Below, in pieces: positions 16,981 to 29,057 of a stretch of DNA of 64,000 nucleotides. Location: NCBI GenBank assembly GCA_003242735.1, contig QGVH01000001.1:221481-285480 (forward strand), read 5' to 3'. A program made the position numbers and the translations under genes. The DNA comes from a bacterium (GTDB lineage: Bacteria > Gemmatimonadota > Gemmatimonadetes > Longimicrobiales > RSA9). Each line of letters starts with the position of its first letter. Position 1 is the stretch's first letter. The notes beneath the pieces were generated by a model, which worked only from the letters and a program-made list of their open reading frames with translations, ran no database searches and was not told where the DNA came from.

Positions 16981-17048
16981 CGCCTCGTCGCATCACAACG
17001 GCATCGCGCCCGTCGAGCGCGGGTCTCGCCCGCGCGGGAACGGCGAGA

Positions 17049-18881
17049 CTACCACCCGCACGTCCTCCCCCGATTCTGCTCGTCCAGCCACGCCTTGAGC
17101 GGCGCGAAGTAGTCGAGGATCGCCGTGGCGTCCATCTCGCGCTGGCCGGTGAGCACCTCGAGGGCCTCGGGCCACGGGCGGCTCTGCCCCAGTTCGAGCA
17201 TCGCCTGGAGCCGGCGGCCCGCTTCCCGGTTGCCGTAGATCGAGCAGCGGTGCAGCGGCCCGGAGTAGCCCGCGGCCTGGCACAACGCGCGGTGGAACTG
17301 GAACTGGAGGATGTGGGCGAGGAAGTAGCGCGTGTACGGCACGTTCGCGGGAACGTGGTACTTGGCGCCCGGGTCGAAGTGCTCCTCCGTGCGCTCGACG
17401 GGCGGGGCTACGCCCTGGTACTTCTCGCGCAACTCCCACCACGCCCGGTTGTACTCCTCCGGCCCGATCTCGCCCGAGAACACCTTCCAGCGCCACTGAT
17501 CCACGACCAGGCCGAACGGCAGGAACGCGACCTTCTCGAGCGCGTCGCGCATGAGCAGGCCGAGGTCGCCGGAGGGATCGGGCTCACGGTCGATCAGCCC
17601 GACCTGCACCAGGTACCTCGGCGTGACCGACAGAGCGACCGCGTCGCCCACGGCCTCGTGGAAGCCGTCGTTCGCGCCCGAGCGGAAGAGGAACGGCTGC
17701 TTGTTGTACGCGCGCTGGTAGAAGTTGTGGCCCAGCTCGTGGTGGATGGTCTGGAAGTCCTCCGCCGTGGGCTGGATGCACATCTTGATGCGCAGGTCCT
17801 CCACGGCGTCGATGTTCCACGCGCTGGCGTGACAGACCACGTCGCGGTCCGCGGGCTTGGTGAACAGCGACCGCGTCCAGAACGTCTCGGGCAGCGGGTC
17901 GAACCCGAGCGACGTGAAGAAGCGCTCGCCGTAGCGGACCATCTCCTTCGCGTCGATCTGCCTGGACTGGAGCACTTCGGTGAGGTCGTAGCCCGGATCG
18001 GACGAGGGGGGCGCCACGAGCTCGTAGATGTTGCCCCACGCCTGCGCCCACATGTTGCCGAGCAGGTGCGCGGGGATGGGCCCGTCCTGCGGCACGAGAT
18101 CGAAGCCGTAGTACTCACCGAGCTTGGCGCGCACGTGGCAGTGCAGGGCGTCGTAGAGCGGCTTGACCTGACTCCAGAGCCGGTCTACCTCCGCCGCGAA
18201 CTCGTCCGGCGGCATGTCGTAGCCGGAGCGCCACATCGCGCCGGCGTCCGCGAAGCCGAGTCCGCGCGCGCCCTCGTTGACCAGCTCCACGAAGCGCTGG
18301 TAGTCCTGGCGCATGGGGATGGAGATCGAGTGCCAGCCGACCCACGCCTCGAGCAGGCGGTCCGGGTCGCGGCTCAGCGCGAGCGTGTCGCTCAGCTCCT
18401 CGAGGTCGAAGCACTCACCGCTCGGCCGGCAGTAGCGACCCCGCCCGTACGTGCTCTCCATGCGCGCCGCGATGCGCGTGAGCTCCGCGGTCTTGGCAGG
18501 ATCCGCGGGGGCCGGCATGGTCTGCGAGAGCCGCAGCAGCGTGAGCTTGCGGCGCACATCCTCCGGGAGGTCGAGGTCGACGTAGCGGGCCGCCTGTTTC
18601 GCCAGCGCAACCGACGCGGCGACGTACTTCTCGAACTCCTGTGCGGCCAGGAGTTCCGTGTCCTCGGTGATGTAGGTGGACTGGATCCACGCGGCGCGCT
18701 CGGCCCTCACGGCCAGGTCCATCAGCACCGCCTCGGCGGAGTCCACGAAGGCGATGGCCTCGGCCACCGAGGGTGCGCCGGCCTTGATCTGCTGCGCGGC
18801 GAGCGATGGCCGGAGCGCAGGGAAGAGCAGGGCGACGGCGAGGACCGCCGCGCTGCGGGGTTGCCGTGCGAAGAACGACAT
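17049..18881 (-). CDS. secreted M2-family peptidyl-dipeptidase (ACE-like)
   Basis: A 610-residue zinc metallopeptidase of family M2, relatives of angiotensin-converting enzyme, which remove C-terminal dipeptides from peptides. A signal peptide (residues 1-29, ending SLAAQ) directs it to the periplasm. The zinc site is HHELGH (H381, E382, H385) with third ligand E409 in [23 protein letters not shown] near the start, [10 protein letters not shown] and [17 protein letters not shown] are further M2 blocks. The ATG at 18881 follows GGAGG seven bases upstream, and the signal peptide begins there, so the longer upstream reading is discarded. It is a single gene, convergent with hemY. It probably works with the two other secreted metallopeptidases in the next 8 kb in peptide scavenging. 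Confidence 0.95.
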   Translation of the reverse strand: MSFFARQPRSAAVLAVALLFPALRPSLAAQQIKAGAPSVAEAIAFVDSAEAVLMDLAVRAERAAWIQSTYITEDTELLAAQEFEKYVAASVALAKQAARYVDLDLPEDVRRKLTLLRLSQTMPAPADPAKTAELTRIAARMESTYGRGRYCRPSGECFDLEELSDTLALSRDPDRLLEAWVGWHSISIPMRQDYQRFVELVNEGARGLGFADAGAMWRSGYDMPPDEFAAEVDRLWSQVKPLYDALHCHVRAKLGEYYGFDLVPQDGPIPAHLLGNMWAQAWGNIYELVAPPSSDPGYDLTEVLQSRQIDAKEMVRYGERFFTSLGFDPLPETFWTRSLFTKPADRDVVCHASAWNIDAVEDLRIKMCIQPTAEDFQTIHHELGHNFYQRAYNKQPFLFRSGANDGFHEAVGDAVALSVTPRYLVQVGLIDREPDPSGDLGLLMRDALEKVAFLPFGLVVDQWRWKVFSGEIGPEEYNRAWWELREKYQGVAPPVERTEEHFDPGAKYHVPANVPYTRYFLAHILQFQFHRALCQAAGYSGPLHRCSIYGNREAGRRLQAMLELGQSRPWPEALEVLTGQREMDATAILDYFAPLKAWLDEQNRGRTCGW

Positions 18882-19066
18882 GCGTCGGCCTCCGGTTCCA
18901 CGGATCGCAGGTGTCGGTTGGTTTCCTCGGCGTGTTGGGTACGACGGACTGCGTGGCAGGTTCCCGGCGCGCACGCCACGGGCGCGGGTGCGGCCAGCCA
19001 CCGGGGACGGTGCTGACCCACCGGTCCACGGGGATCCCCCGCGTCCCGGCCCGCGCCACCGTACGC

Positions 19067-19771
19067 TCAGCGGCTGTCGGCCGGCGCCGCTCGCACCCGC
19101 ACGCTGTCCGTGAAGATCAGGTCCCCGAACGGGGAGGCGTCGTCGTCCGCGGCGTTGGCCGCGATGTGGAAGACGACGACGTCGCCCTCTGCTCCATCCG
19201 GCGGCGCGGTCCACTCCAGGGTCCAGCGCGCCGTGCCGGGCGCCACGAGCTCGGTGCCCGTCTCCAGGTGGTGCGCGTACTGGATGCCGGTGCTGTCCGT
19301 CGTGACGGCGACGCCCTCGTCCACCGCGCGCAGCGTCCCGGCCTGCTTGCCGGCGGCGGGGCCCTCCGCGAAGCGGACCGCCAGTTGGAACCCGCCCCGC
19401 CGCATCTGCGGGCTCGTCAGCTCCACCGCGATGCGGTGCGCGGTGCCCGGCTTATAGACGCCGTCCAGCCCGCGCAGCACCAGCGTGCCTTCGCCCGTGT
19501 TGGGCCCGGACTCCATGTGGCAGGCGTAGCACGTCGGCTCGCCGAACCCACCCGTGTGCGCCGGCGGCGGGCCCGTGACGTACCGCGTCTGGGCGAGCAC
19601 CGCGGCCGTGACGGCGGTGAGCAGGATCGCGGGCGCGATGGACCACGCCGCCGGCAACGACCGCCGCCGGCCGGTCACACCGGCCCCGGAAGCCCGGGGC
19701 GCGGCCGCGGCGTCACGACCGTGTCGGCGCGTGCGGCCGGACCACCAGCGCTCCACGGCGAGGAACCTCAC
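19067..19771 (-). CDS. membrane-anchored monohaem c-type cytochrome with a beta-sandwich domain
   Basis: A 234-residue protein with an Arg-rich cytoplasmic N-terminus, one membrane anchor (AWSIAPAILLTAVTAAVLAQ, about 42-61) and a c-type haem site CYACH (C81, C84, H85) in a short EPTCYACHMESGP segment. The remaining 140 residues are strand-rich, with GGFQLAVRF, WTLEWTAPP and VVVFHIAANAADDD. This is like the Reeler-type domain that often accompanies single c-haems in environmental bacteria. It overlaps the upstream beta-propeller gene by 4 bases, so the two are co-translated and probably act together in the periplasm. Electron donor and acceptor are unknown. Confidence 0.75.
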   Translation of the reverse strand: MRFLAVERWWSGRTRRHGRDAAAAPRASGAGVTGRRRSLPAAWSIAPAILLTAVTAAVLAQTRYVTGPPPAHTGGFGEPTCYACHMESGPNTGEGTLVLRGLDGVYKPGTAHRIAVELTSPQMRRGGFQLAVRFAEGPAAGKQAGTLRAVDEGVAVTTDSTGIQYAHHLETGTELVAPGTARWTLEWTAPPDGAEGDVVVFHIAANAADDDASPFGDLIFTDSVRVRAAPADSR

Positions 19772-20793
19772 TCCGTACGGACGGGCCGCGGCGAGACCAG
19801 CGCCCGGCCAATCGTGTTCGCGTCCGTGCCGAACCAGATCTCGCCGGTCGGCGGATGGAAGTACATGTGCCGGATCGTGTTCCGCGCCGCGCCGTTGCTC
19901 CGCACCGGTGTGTTGCTGAAGAACGTCTCGGTCTCGGGGTCGAAGCCGACGAAGCGGTTGGGCTGCACGCCCGTCTCCACGACCCAGACCCGGTCCCTGT
20001 CATCCACCGCCATCGCGTACGGGCGGGACTGCGGGCCGCTCGGCAACACCCACTCCTTGAACTGCCTGGTCTCCTGATCGTAGACGCCGAGGTAGCCGCC
20101 GTTGTAGTCCACGTACCAGATCCGGTCGTCCGACGTGATGCCGATGCGGCGGCTGTGCGAGCCCTGGCGCGGCATCTGGATCAGCTCCAGCTCCATCGTC
20201 TGCGGATCCACCGTCGCGAGCTTGTCCGCGCCCATCAGGTTGATCCACGGCCGGCCTTTGGAGTCGATCGCGATGCCGTACGGCCTCGACCGCTCGATCG
20301 GCACGGGGATCAGCTCCACCTCGCCCGTCTTCACCGTCAGCTTGCCGATGTGGTTGCCGCCCTGCGCCGTGAACCAGATGTCGCCGTTCTGGTCGAAGAT
20401 GAGCGTGTGCGGGTCGCGGACCGCGGGGTTCGGCATCGGGAACTTCGTGATCTGGCCGCTCTTCGGATCGAGCTTGCCGATGTGCGCGGCCTGGTTGCCG
20501 GCGTACCAGACGGTGCCCTGGGCATCGACGATCACGTTGTGGGGGTGTACGCCCTCGTCGAGCTCGTAGCGTTTGAACTCGCCGGAGCGCGGCTCGAGGT
20601 ACGCCACGTAGTTGCCGACCTGGCCCACGAACCAGACGCGGCCGTCGGGGCCCACGTACGGGTCCCGCGGCCGGCTCCGTTCCCACGGGACGGTCCACTC
20701 CTCGATGTGCACCTGCTCGCTCTGGGCGGCCGAGCCGGCCGGCACTCCGAGCCAGACGATGGAGGCGAGTACCACTGCAGTGGGTGTCCTCAT
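19768..20793 (-). CDS. secreted virginiamycin B lyase-like beta-propeller
   Basis: A 341-residue protein with a signal peptide (about 1-24) and a six- or seven-bladed propeller. Blades repeat the pattern P..I..D..G.IWF...G...IGKLDP..G....., for example RDPHTLIFDQNGDIWFTAQG and SRPYGIAIDSKGRPWINLMG. This is the streptogramin/virginiamycin B lyase (Vgb) superfamily, but most members are not antibiotic lyases, and I do not assign that activity. ATG 20793 has GGAGG seven bases upstream. The gene is translationally coupled to the cytochrome c downstream, which suggests a periplasmic redox or substrate-binding partnership. Confidence 0.8.
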   Translation of the reverse strand: MRTPTAVVLASIVWLGVPAGSAAQSEQVHIEEWTVPWERSRPRDPYVGPDGRVWFVGQVGNYVAYLEPRSGEFKRYELDEGVHPHNVIVDAQGTVWYAGNQAAHIGKLDPKSGQITKFPMPNPAVRDPHTLIFDQNGDIWFTAQGGNHIGKLTVKTGEVELIPVPIERSRPYGIAIDSKGRPWINLMGADKLATVDPQTMELELIQMPRQGSHSRRIGITSDDRIWYVDYNGGYLGVYDQETRQFKEWVLPSGPQSRPYAMAVDDRDRVWVVETGVQPNRFVGFDPETETFFSNTPVRSNGAARNTIRHMYFHPPTGEIWFGTDANTIGRALVSPRPVRTE

Positions 20794-21497
20794 GATCGTC
20801 CTCCACGGGTCGAGGTGAAACAGGGGGTGCGCCGGCGCGCCGCGCACCGCTGCGCCGTCGGGGAGCGGGCGGCAGGCGCGCGGCGGCCGGCGTGCCCGCT
20901 CGATGGCCTCGTGTGGGAAAGGAGTTCCGCCTTGTCTGTTTGACACGCGGGCCGGGGGGAACGTTGAGGGAGGCGTGGCGGGCACCGGGCCGGGGAGCAC
21001 GAGGCGGCCGCGAGCCGGCCGGCCGCCGCGCGGATGACTCCCGCGTCCGTGCCGCCGTGCTGCGCCACCATCATCGGGCTCAGGCCGTCCGGGAGGACGG
21101 GGCTCCAGACAGCCGTCCCCTTCCGCCGTCCACTCCTCGAGCCAGAGCGACGCGGCGCCGCGCGGGGCTCGACGAGCTCGTCGGGCCCCGCCCCACACAC
21201 GCCGATGACGGCGAGCGAGGCGGCGAAGGGAACACGGGTCGCGGCGGCACGCACGACCGGGACTGCTGCGAGGGAGGCGAACACCGTATTAAGATGAGGT
21301 TCACGCGGCGGATGTCCGTGACGCCCGCAAGGGGGATGAGGCCCGGAGGCCGTGCGCCACTGCCTCGGGTCGGCCCCGCTCGCCCTGACGTCGGCGGGGC
21401 CGTACGGCGGCGCGGCCCGGAACATTGGCCGCGCCCGGGTGTTGACCACGGCCGAGAGCCAACCACAACCGTCCCATTCCATCGAGAGGTGCGGACC
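20794..21497. other. 704-base divergent intergenic region
   Basis: Lies between the divergent beta-propeller and M28 genes. All six frames are open in parts, but the translations are Arg/Pro/Ala-rich and resemble no protein I know. A lone AT-rich patch at about 21286-21297 (CGTATTAAGATGAGG) could belong to a promoter. No RNA structure was recognised. Confidence 0.35.
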
Positions 21498-23225
21498 ATG
21501 TCCAGAGCGTCCCGCTGGCTCGCAGCGTCGTTCCTGCTCGCCGCTTGCGGCGGCGCCCCCCAGGCCGGGACCGAGAGCGGCGCGGCGCTGGCTCGGGAGG
21601 AGGTGCGCGCCGCGGCCGAGGCCATCGACGCCGATCAGCTCCTGGCCCGGATCAGCACGCTGGCGTCGGATGAGTTCGAGGGCCGCGCGCCGGGCACGGT
21701 GGGCGAGGAGCGGACCGTGGAGTACCTGGTGAACGCGTTCCGCGAGCTCGGCCTCCAGCCCGGCAACCCGAACGGCACGTACACGCAGGAGGTTTCGCTG
21801 ATCGGGTACCGGGCGCAGCCGACGGCGTCGTTCACCGTCGCGGGGCGGACGATCCCGCTCTCGTTCCCGTCGGACTTCGTGGCGTGGACCCAGCACTTCG
21901 ATGAGCCGGCGCTGAGCCTCACGGGCTCGGAGATCGTGTTCGTCGGCTACGGGGTCGTCGCCCCGGAGTACGACTGGGACGACTACAAGGACGTGGACGT
22001 ACGCGGCAAGACGATCCTGATGCTGGTGAACGACCCGGCGGTCCCCGATCCTGCCGATCCGAGCCGCCTGGACCCGAACGTCTTCCGCGGCGAAGCGATG
22101 ACGTACTACGGCCGCTGGACGTACAAGTACGAGATCGCGTCCGAGAAGGGCGCGGCGGCGGCCATCATCGTCCACGAGACCGGGCCGGCCGGCTACCCGT
22201 GGGAGGTCGTGGCCGGCTCGTGGGGCGGCGAGAACTTCACGATCGCGGGCGCGACGGCGCCGAACCGCGTGCGCGTCGAGGCGTGGATCACGGAGGCCAA
22301 GGCCCGTGAGCTCCTGGCCGCCGCGGGGCACGACTTCGACGCGCTGAAGCAGGCGGCGGTGCGGCGCGATTTCCGTCCCGTCACGTTGGGCGCGACCGCC
22401 GATTTCCACATCCGCACGACGACACGCCAGGTCCAGTCGCGCAACGTGATCGCGAAGCTCGAGGGCTCGGACCCCGAGCGCAGGAACGAGTACGTGATCT
22501 ACACGGCGCACTGGGACCATCTCGGCAAGGACGAGTCGCGGGAGGGCGACCAGATCTTCAACGGCGCGCTGGACAACGCCACGGGGACGGCCGGATTGAT
22601 CGAGATCGCGAAGGCGTTCACCCGGCTGCCGCAACCGCCGGCGCGCTCGGTGCTCTTCCTCGCGGTCACCGCGGAGGAGCAGGGGCTGCTGGGCGCCAAG
22701 CACTACGCCGAGAACCCGCTCTACCCGCTGGAGCGCACGCTCGCCAACATCAACATGGACGGGCTGAACCCGTGGGGTCGCACCCGCGATGTGGTCGTGA
22801 TCGGCTACGGCAACAGCACGCTGGAGGACATCCTCGCCGAAGAAGCCGCGGTGCAGGGCCGCGTGCTCGCGCCCGACCCCGAGCCGGAGAAGGGCTTTTA
22901 CTACCGGTCGGACCACTTCGAGTTCGCGAAGCAGGGCGTGCCGGCGCTCTACACGGACAACGGCGTCGAATACATCGGCAAGCCGCCGGAGTACGGCCAG
23001 CAAAAGCGCGAGGAGTACACGGTCAACGACTACCACAAGCCGAGCGATGAAGTGAAGCCCGACTGGGATCTCTCGGGCGCCGTGGAGGATCTCCGGTTGC
23101 TGTTCGCGGTCGGCTACCGCGTCGCGACCGACGAGGCGTGGCCGGAGTGGAAGCCCGGCACCGAGTTCCGGGCGAAGCGGGAGGAGATGCTGAGGCGCGC
23201 GGGAATCGTGACGTCCGGCTCCTGA
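21498..23225 (+). CDS. M28-family zinc aminopeptidase lipoprotein
   Basis: A 575-residue lipoprotein peptidase. The signal ends in a lipobox LAAC (C17). A protease-associated-like insert (about 130-270) precedes and interrupts the catalytic M28 domain. The five zinc ligands can be read as H in TAHWDHLG, D in [10 protein letters not shown] in [10 protein letters not shown] in NINMDGL and H in YRSDHFEF. These are the di-zinc exopeptidase positions of aminopeptidase S and glutamate carboxypeptidase relatives. The ATG at 21498 fits the lipoprotein signal and has GAGAGGTG upstream; the long upstream in-frame reading is not protein-like. It is convergent with the M14 peptidase gene across a perfect 13-bp hairpin. 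Confidence 0.95.
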   Translation: MSRASRWLAASFLLAACGGAPQAGTESGAALAREEVRAAAEAIDADQLLARISTLASDEFEGRAPGTVGEERTVEYLVNAFRELGLQPGNPNGTYTQEVSLIGYRAQPTASFTVAGRTIPLSFPSDFVAWTQHFDEPALSLTGSEIVFVGYGVVAPEYDWDDYKDVDVRGKTILMLVNDPAVPDPADPSRLDPNVFRGEAMTYYGRWTYKYEIASEKGAAAAIIVHETGPAGYPWEVVAGSWGGENFTIAGATAPNRVRVEAWITEAKARELLAAAGHDFDALKQAAVRRDFRPVTLGATADFHIRTTTRQVQSRNVIAKLEGSDPERRNEYVIYTAHWDHLGKDESREGDQIFNGALDNATGTAGLIEIAKAFTRLPQPPARSVLFLAVTAEEQGLLGAKHYAENPLYPLERTLANINMDGLNPWGRTRDVVVIGYGNSTLEDILAEEAAVQGRVLAPDPEPEKGFYYRSDHFEFAKQGVPALYTDNGVEYIGKPPEYGQQKREEYTVNDYHKPSDEVKPDWDLSGAVEDLRLLFAVGYRVATDEAWPEWKPGTEFRAKREEMLRRAGIVTSGS

Positions 23226-23307
23226 TCCACCCGCTGTCACGCTGTTCGCTCGACTCGTCTCCGCGCCCTCTGCGGCTCGATGGCACGCGGAGGGCCCGGA
23301 GATGCGC

Positions 23308-23342
23308 GGAGGGCGGCGAGTCACCCGAGCTCGCCGCCCTCC
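23308..23342. terminator. bidirectional terminator between M28 and M14 genes
   Basis: GGAGGGCGGCGAG (23308-23320) and CTCGCCGCCCTCC (23330-23342) are perfect complements around a 9-base loop, placed exactly between two convergent stop codons. No long T-run follows on either side. Confidence 0.6.
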
Positions 23343-23349
23343 AACACTC

Positions 23350-25977
23350 TCAGAAGCTCCCGCCGAGGAAGACCGCGTTCGCGAACACCGGCAGCAACCC
23401 GCGCCACTGGTCTCTGAAGTTCGGGTCGCCGGCGAAACCGATGACGCGCCCGCGGCCGACGCGCTCGGTCCACAGGTAAGGCGTCTCGGCAAGGCGCTCG
23501 GGCACCTCGGGCCACAGGTACCCGGCCAGCCGCAGCCGATCCACGGGCGCGTAGCGCAGGACCACCTCGCCCGGGCGCAGGTCGCGCGGCGCCTCGTAGA
23601 TCCGGTCCGAGTTCACGAGAACGGGGATGTCGGCATCGCGGATGCCGGCGAGGAGCGGCGAGAGCGTGTCCGGCAGCGCACGCACGATGGCGCCGGGCAC
23701 GCTCGCCGGGAGCGGCGCGCCGCCCGTGCTGTCCGCGCGGACCGTGTCGCGCCGCATGCGCAGCCGCGCCAGGCCGGCTCGCTCGCTCGCGAGCCAGGCC
23801 GTCGCCGCATCCAGCGTGATCAGCACGCCGCCGTCCCGGACCCACCGCTGCAGCCGCTCGCGGCCGCTCTGGCCGAGCGCGTCGTCCAGCGCGCTCGCGG
23901 ACGCAGACGGGATGACCACCACGTCGAACTCTTCGAGCAGTGGCCCGGCCAGCGACGAGAGGTTCACCGTGGTCACCGGGAAGCGGAGGCGTTGGTCGAA
24001 CGCGTACCACGCGAACCCGAAGGAGTTGCCGCTGACGCCCTGGCCACCCACCAGCGCGACCCGCGGGATGCGGATCGGGATCACGCTGTTGCTGCCGAGG
24101 TCGGTGCCCTCGTCCACCATCGCGGAGGCGAGCGGCACGACGCGGGCGCCGGAGGCCGCCGCGTGGCGCCGCACGACCTCGTGCACATCGTCGCCGTTCG
24201 CCTCGACGCGGACGAGGAACGCGCCGCGCGGGAAGTGGTGCTCACCGACGCGGAACCAGCGTTGTGCGAAGCGGACGCGCACGCTGTCCGCAAGCAGGCC
24301 CGCGAGCAAACGCAGCGAGGCCTCGCTGCCCGGTTCGAACGCGTAGGCGTAGCCCGCTTCCGCGAGAGCCGGGCTGGCGAGCGTGGGTAGGGCGGACGCC
24401 GGCTCCAGCGGGCCCACCGGCGAGCGGGTCCACCAGGCCCGCACGCGGAACATGTACGGCAGCGACCAGGCGGTCACGTCGTAGAAGCGGTTGGGCTGGC
24501 CGGTGCGCCGGCGCTCCAGCTCCTCACGGATGAACGCGGAGTCGAGCTGCGCGTCCGGCTCGAGCAACGCCTTGGCGAGCCGGCCCTGCGGCTGTGCGAG
24601 GTCCACGACGTACGAGCCCGCCGGCAGCGTCACGCTGCGTGATGCCGTGGCGCCGTACGGCGTCGCGTCCCGCACGTTCGTCGCAGAGCGGAGCCGGTGC
24701 ACCTCGATGCCGTTGGCGATCAGCAGCGCGGCGAGCGAGTCCGCCCGGCCGTCCACGTCGCGCTCCACCACCACCGCGCGGATCGGGCCGCGCTCATGGT
24801 CGGTGATGGCGCTGCGGCGGAACTCGAGGTAGTCGCGGATCCGCTCCGTTCGCCGGCGCGCGGTCGTCAGCGCCGTGGCCCACGAGGTCGTGTAATGGTG
24901 GTGCGCCGCATCGCGCAGCGTCAGCACCGTGCCGTCGTTGCGGCGGATCCTGCCGCCCGCGCTGGACGCCTGCTCGTAGGTCATCCCGACCGCGCCCGTG
25001 AGGATCGGCCACGACACGCCGTAACCAGGATAGAACTCGTCGTAGCCCTCACGCCGGAAGAACGACCAGCCGTGCCGGTCGAAGGCCGCCGCGTTCGACG
25101 CCGCGTAGATGTCCCACCACTTCAGGATGCTCACATGGACGTTCTTGTTCACCGGGTCCATCGGCGGCGCGAAGAAGTAGGACGAGTTCGAGCCCATCTC
25201 GTGCAGGTCCACGGCCACGTGCGGGCCCCACTCGTTGAACGCCGCGACGCGGCCCCGCGTCTCGGGGTGCGAGAGGATGAACCAGTCACGGTTCAGGTCG
25301 AAGTAGTAGTGGCTGGTCCGAGGCCCGGGCCATGTGCCCTGGTGGACCATCGCGCCGGGCGTCGCCGGCACGCCCAGCGCGCTGCGCATGCGCATGACGT
25401 CCTGCACATGGCGTTCGTGGCCGTCCGGGTTCTGCACGGGGTCGATCAGCACGACCGTGCTGTCCAGGATGAGCTGCGTCTCGGCATCCCGGCCGGCGGC
25501 GAGCTGGTACATCATCGCGAGCGCCGCCTCCGTGCCCGACGCCTCGCCGCCGTGCACCGTGTAGGCCAGCCACACGATCGCGGGCATGCGCGCCACGACC
25601 GCGTCCAGCTCGGCGGGCGATGCGCCGCGCGGGTCCATGAGCCGCCGGGCGTCCGCCTTGATCTGCTCCAGCCGCGCCTGGTTGGCCTCGCTCGTGAGGA
25701 TGGCCAGCAGCACCTCACGGCCCTCGAACGTGTAGGCCAGCGTGTCCAGCCGCACGCGTCGGCTCGACGCGGCCAGCGCATCCGCGTAGCGCATGATCAT
25801 GTGATGCGGCGTGAAGCGCTCGCCGATCTCGTAGCCCAGCACGGCCCGCGGCGTAGGGACGGCGGGATCGTAGGCAGCATCCGGCGGCGAGAAGGCGTGC
25901 TGCGCGGCGGCGGGCGAGGCCATGAGGGCGAGCGCGCCGAGGCAGCGAACGACGAGTCGTACGGAACGGCGGTGCAC
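23350..25977 (-). CDS. secreted M14-family zinc carboxypeptidase with C-terminal GATase1-like domain
   Basis: An 875-residue protein with a signal peptide (1-25, ending PAAAQ). The M14 carboxypeptidase domain (about 50-400) has the zinc pair H142 and E145 in HGGEASGTE, the catalytic-region DLNRDWF segment, and H259 in DLHEMGS. The second half (about 400-875) is a mixed alpha-beta region. It includes IPRVALVGGQGVSGNSFGFA and VVIPSASASALDD, which resemble the class I glutamine amidotransferase-like fold often fused to large Bacteroidota and Gemmatimonadota M14 peptidases. GTG 25977 follows GGAGG eight bases upstream. No partner genes are adjacent; it is divergent from an outer-membrane barrel gene. 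Confidence 0.93.
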   Translation of the reverse strand: MHRRSVRLVVRCLGALALMASPAAAQHAFSPPDAAYDPAVPTPRAVLGYEIGERFTPHHMIMRYADALAASSRRVRLDTLAYTFEGREVLLAILTSEANQARLEQIKADARRLMDPRGASPAELDAVVARMPAIVWLAYTVHGGEASGTEAALAMMYQLAAGRDAETQLILDSTVVLIDPVQNPDGHERHVQDVMRMRSALGVPATPGAMVHQGTWPGPRTSHYYFDLNRDWFILSHPETRGRVAAFNEWGPHVAVDLHEMGSNSSYFFAPPMDPVNKNVHVSILKWWDIYAASNAAAFDRHGWSFFRREGYDEFYPGYGVSWPILTGAVGMTYEQASSAGGRIRRNDGTVLTLRDAAHHHYTTSWATALTTARRRTERIRDYLEFRRSAITDHERGPIRAVVVERDVDGRADSLAALLIANGIEVHRLRSATNVRDATPYGATASRSVTLPAGSYVVDLAQPQGRLAKALLEPDAQLDSAFIREELERRRTGQPNRFYDVTAWSLPYMFRVRAWWTRSPVGPLEPASALPTLASPALAEAGYAYAFEPGSEASLRLLAGLLADSVRVRFAQRWFRVGEHHFPRGAFLVRVEANGDDVHEVVRRHAAASGARVVPLASAMVDEGTDLGSNSVIPIRIPRVALVGGQGVSGNSFGFAWYAFDQRLRFPVTTVNLSSLAGPLLEEFDVVVIPSASASALDDALGQSGRERLQRWVRDGGVLITLDAATAWLASERAGLARLRMRRDTVRADSTGGAPLPASVPGAIVRALPDTLSPLLAGIRDADIPVLVNSDRIYEAPRDLRPGEVVLRYAPVDRLRLAGYLWPEVPERLAETPYLWTERVGRGRVIGFAGDPNFRDQWRGLLPVFANAVFLGGSF

Positions 25978-26403
25978 GGACGACCTCCGGGGTCAGCGGT
26001 TACGGCGTGCCGGACAGCGGGCCAGGCGGCCTGTGCGGCGCTGTCGCGCGCGGACCCGACTCCATCCATCCACCCGCGCGACGATCCGCCCGCGCATCGG
26101 CGACACCGGCCACGGTGGAACCCAGTCGCTGTCGGCGGCGGTAAACCTACCGCCCGCAATGCGGGTTCGGCCAGCGGTGACGTGGCACGCAAACTGGTCC
26201 GTGCGGAGTTGTCGTTCCGGTGGACCGTGACGGCGCTGCTCCGCATGCGGTTGCGCGATCGATCGTCCGTCTCTGCGGCGATCGCGGACCAGGGACGCGC
26301 CGTCCCGGGCTGTTGCGCCTCGCACCTGGCGCCGCGAATCTGGTGGGCAGGCCCGGCCCGAGGATGCGCCGGGCGGGAGTGACCCCTTCGAAGGAGGTTG
26401 CTT
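25978..26403. other. 426-base divergent intergenic region
   Basis: Between the M14 gene (minus) and the outer-membrane barrel gene (plus). It holds two small adjacent hairpins, GGCGGT-N6-ACCGCC at 26137-26154 and CCCGC-AAT-GCGGG at 26153-26165, which share two bases and so cannot both form fully. No gene is visible. Confidence 0.35.
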
Positions 26404-27048
26404 ATGTGGAAGTGCTACCGTGCAGTCGCGTTGGGAGCCGCCCTCGCGTTCTCCGCGCTCGCAGTGTCGGCGGAGAGCGCACGGGCGCAGCAGCTCGAGA
26501 TCGGCTTCAAGCTGGGAGCCGCGTTCGCGAACCTGACCAACCCGTTTGAGCCGGGCGACCCGGATCCGGAACGCATCACGACGTTCGCGGGCGGCGGGCA
26601 CCTCCGTTTCGGGCTGACGCCGACCTTCTCCCTCCAGCCGGAGCTGCTGTTCGTGCGCAAGGGCGCCGGAGAGCCGCAGGTCGACGACAGCGGGCCTCGC
26701 TTCGATTACGTGGAGATTCCGGTGCTCGCACGCTTCGACATCCCGCTGGTCGGCGCGCCCATCAGCCCGTTCATCTATGCGGGCCCGTACGCCGCCTTCG
26801 AGGTGTCGTGCAAGGTCAACGATCGGGGCGATGAGCAGGATTGCGGCGACGACACCCACGAGACGGTCGACTACGGCGCGGTCTTCGGCGCTGGTCTGGG
26901 CTTCGCCGCCGGACCCGGCAGGCTGGTGGTCGAGGGGCGCTACGACCTCGGGCTCAGGGCAGTGATCCCGGAGGAGCCCAACTCGCCGGAGCAGAAGAAC
27001 CGCGCGTTCGGCCTCTTCATCGGCTACGCGGTCCCGCTGGGCATGTGA
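26404..27048 (+). CDS. outer-membrane beta-barrel protein (porin-like)
   Basis: A 214-residue secreted barrel protein. The signal peptide (1-26, ending ARAQ) is followed by alternating strands typical of the small outer-membrane beta-barrel family: LEIGFKLGAAFANL, GGHLRFGLTPTFSLQPELLF, FDYVEIPVLARFDIPL, ISPFIYAGPYAAFEVS, VFGAGLGFAAGPGRLVVEGRY, and a final strand AFGLFIGYAVPL. Two cysteines in SCKVNDRGDEQDCG probably form a loop disulphide. The ATG at 26404 follows AAGGAGG at ideal spacing; a TTG at 26398 overlaps that site and is rejected. A clear intrinsic terminator follows. Function is unknown; such barrels are often structural or channel proteins. Confidence 0.88.
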   Translation: MWKCYRAVALGAALAFSALAVSAESARAQQLEIGFKLGAAFANLTNPFEPGDPDPERITTFAGGGHLRFGLTPTFSLQPELLFVRKGAGEPQVDDSGPRFDYVEIPVLARFDIPLVGAPISPFIYAGPYAAFEVSCKVNDRGDEQDCGDDTHETVDYGAVFGAGLGFAAGPGRLVVEGRYDLGLRAVIPEEPNSPEQKNRAFGLFIGYAVPLGM

Positions 27049-27079
27049 CGCGGCGGCTCGAGAGCCGACGACGGAAGAA

Positions 27080-27125
27080 GCAGAGGGGCGGGCGGCCGTC
27101 TTCGCGGCGCGCCCGCCCTTTCTGC
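27080..27125 (+). terminator. intrinsic terminator of the outer-membrane barrel gene
   Basis: GCAGA-GG-GGGCGGGC (27080-27093) pairs with GCCCGCCC-TT-TCTGC (27111-27125) around a 17-base loop, with T residues within and after the closing arm. It lies 31 bases after the stop codon. Confidence 0.65.
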
Positions 27126-27190
27126 GTTCCGGGTCCAGCGGGCCGACCGCGCATCCGCACGCGGGATGCGCGGGCGGCCCGCTCCTCGTC

Positions 27191-28873
<1,683 letters not shown>

Positions 28874-29057
28874 CGTGCTCCTCGCGGTTCGGGGTTGCCG
28901 GCCCCTGACATACCCCGGAGACGTCGGCGGGTGTCTCTCCGAAACGGCAAGGGTGAGGGCGGGGGCTCTCCACCCCCGCCCCGGGACGGAACGGGTCAGC
29001 TGGCGGGGAGCGGCGCGAACCCGCTGCCCTCCGCGCGGGGCCTCCGCGCCTGACGGC

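Noticed and set aside
19768..20793. Streptogramin/virginiamycin B resistance enzyme
   Set aside because: Only the propeller repeats are shared. The superfamily is dominated by proteins without lyase activity, and the context is a cytochrome c.
20900..21290. Signal-peptide-like minus-strand reading ([11 protein letters not shown]...) between the propeller and M28 genes
   Set aside because: The hydrophobic start is short, what follows resembles no protein, and no ribosome-binding site precedes it.
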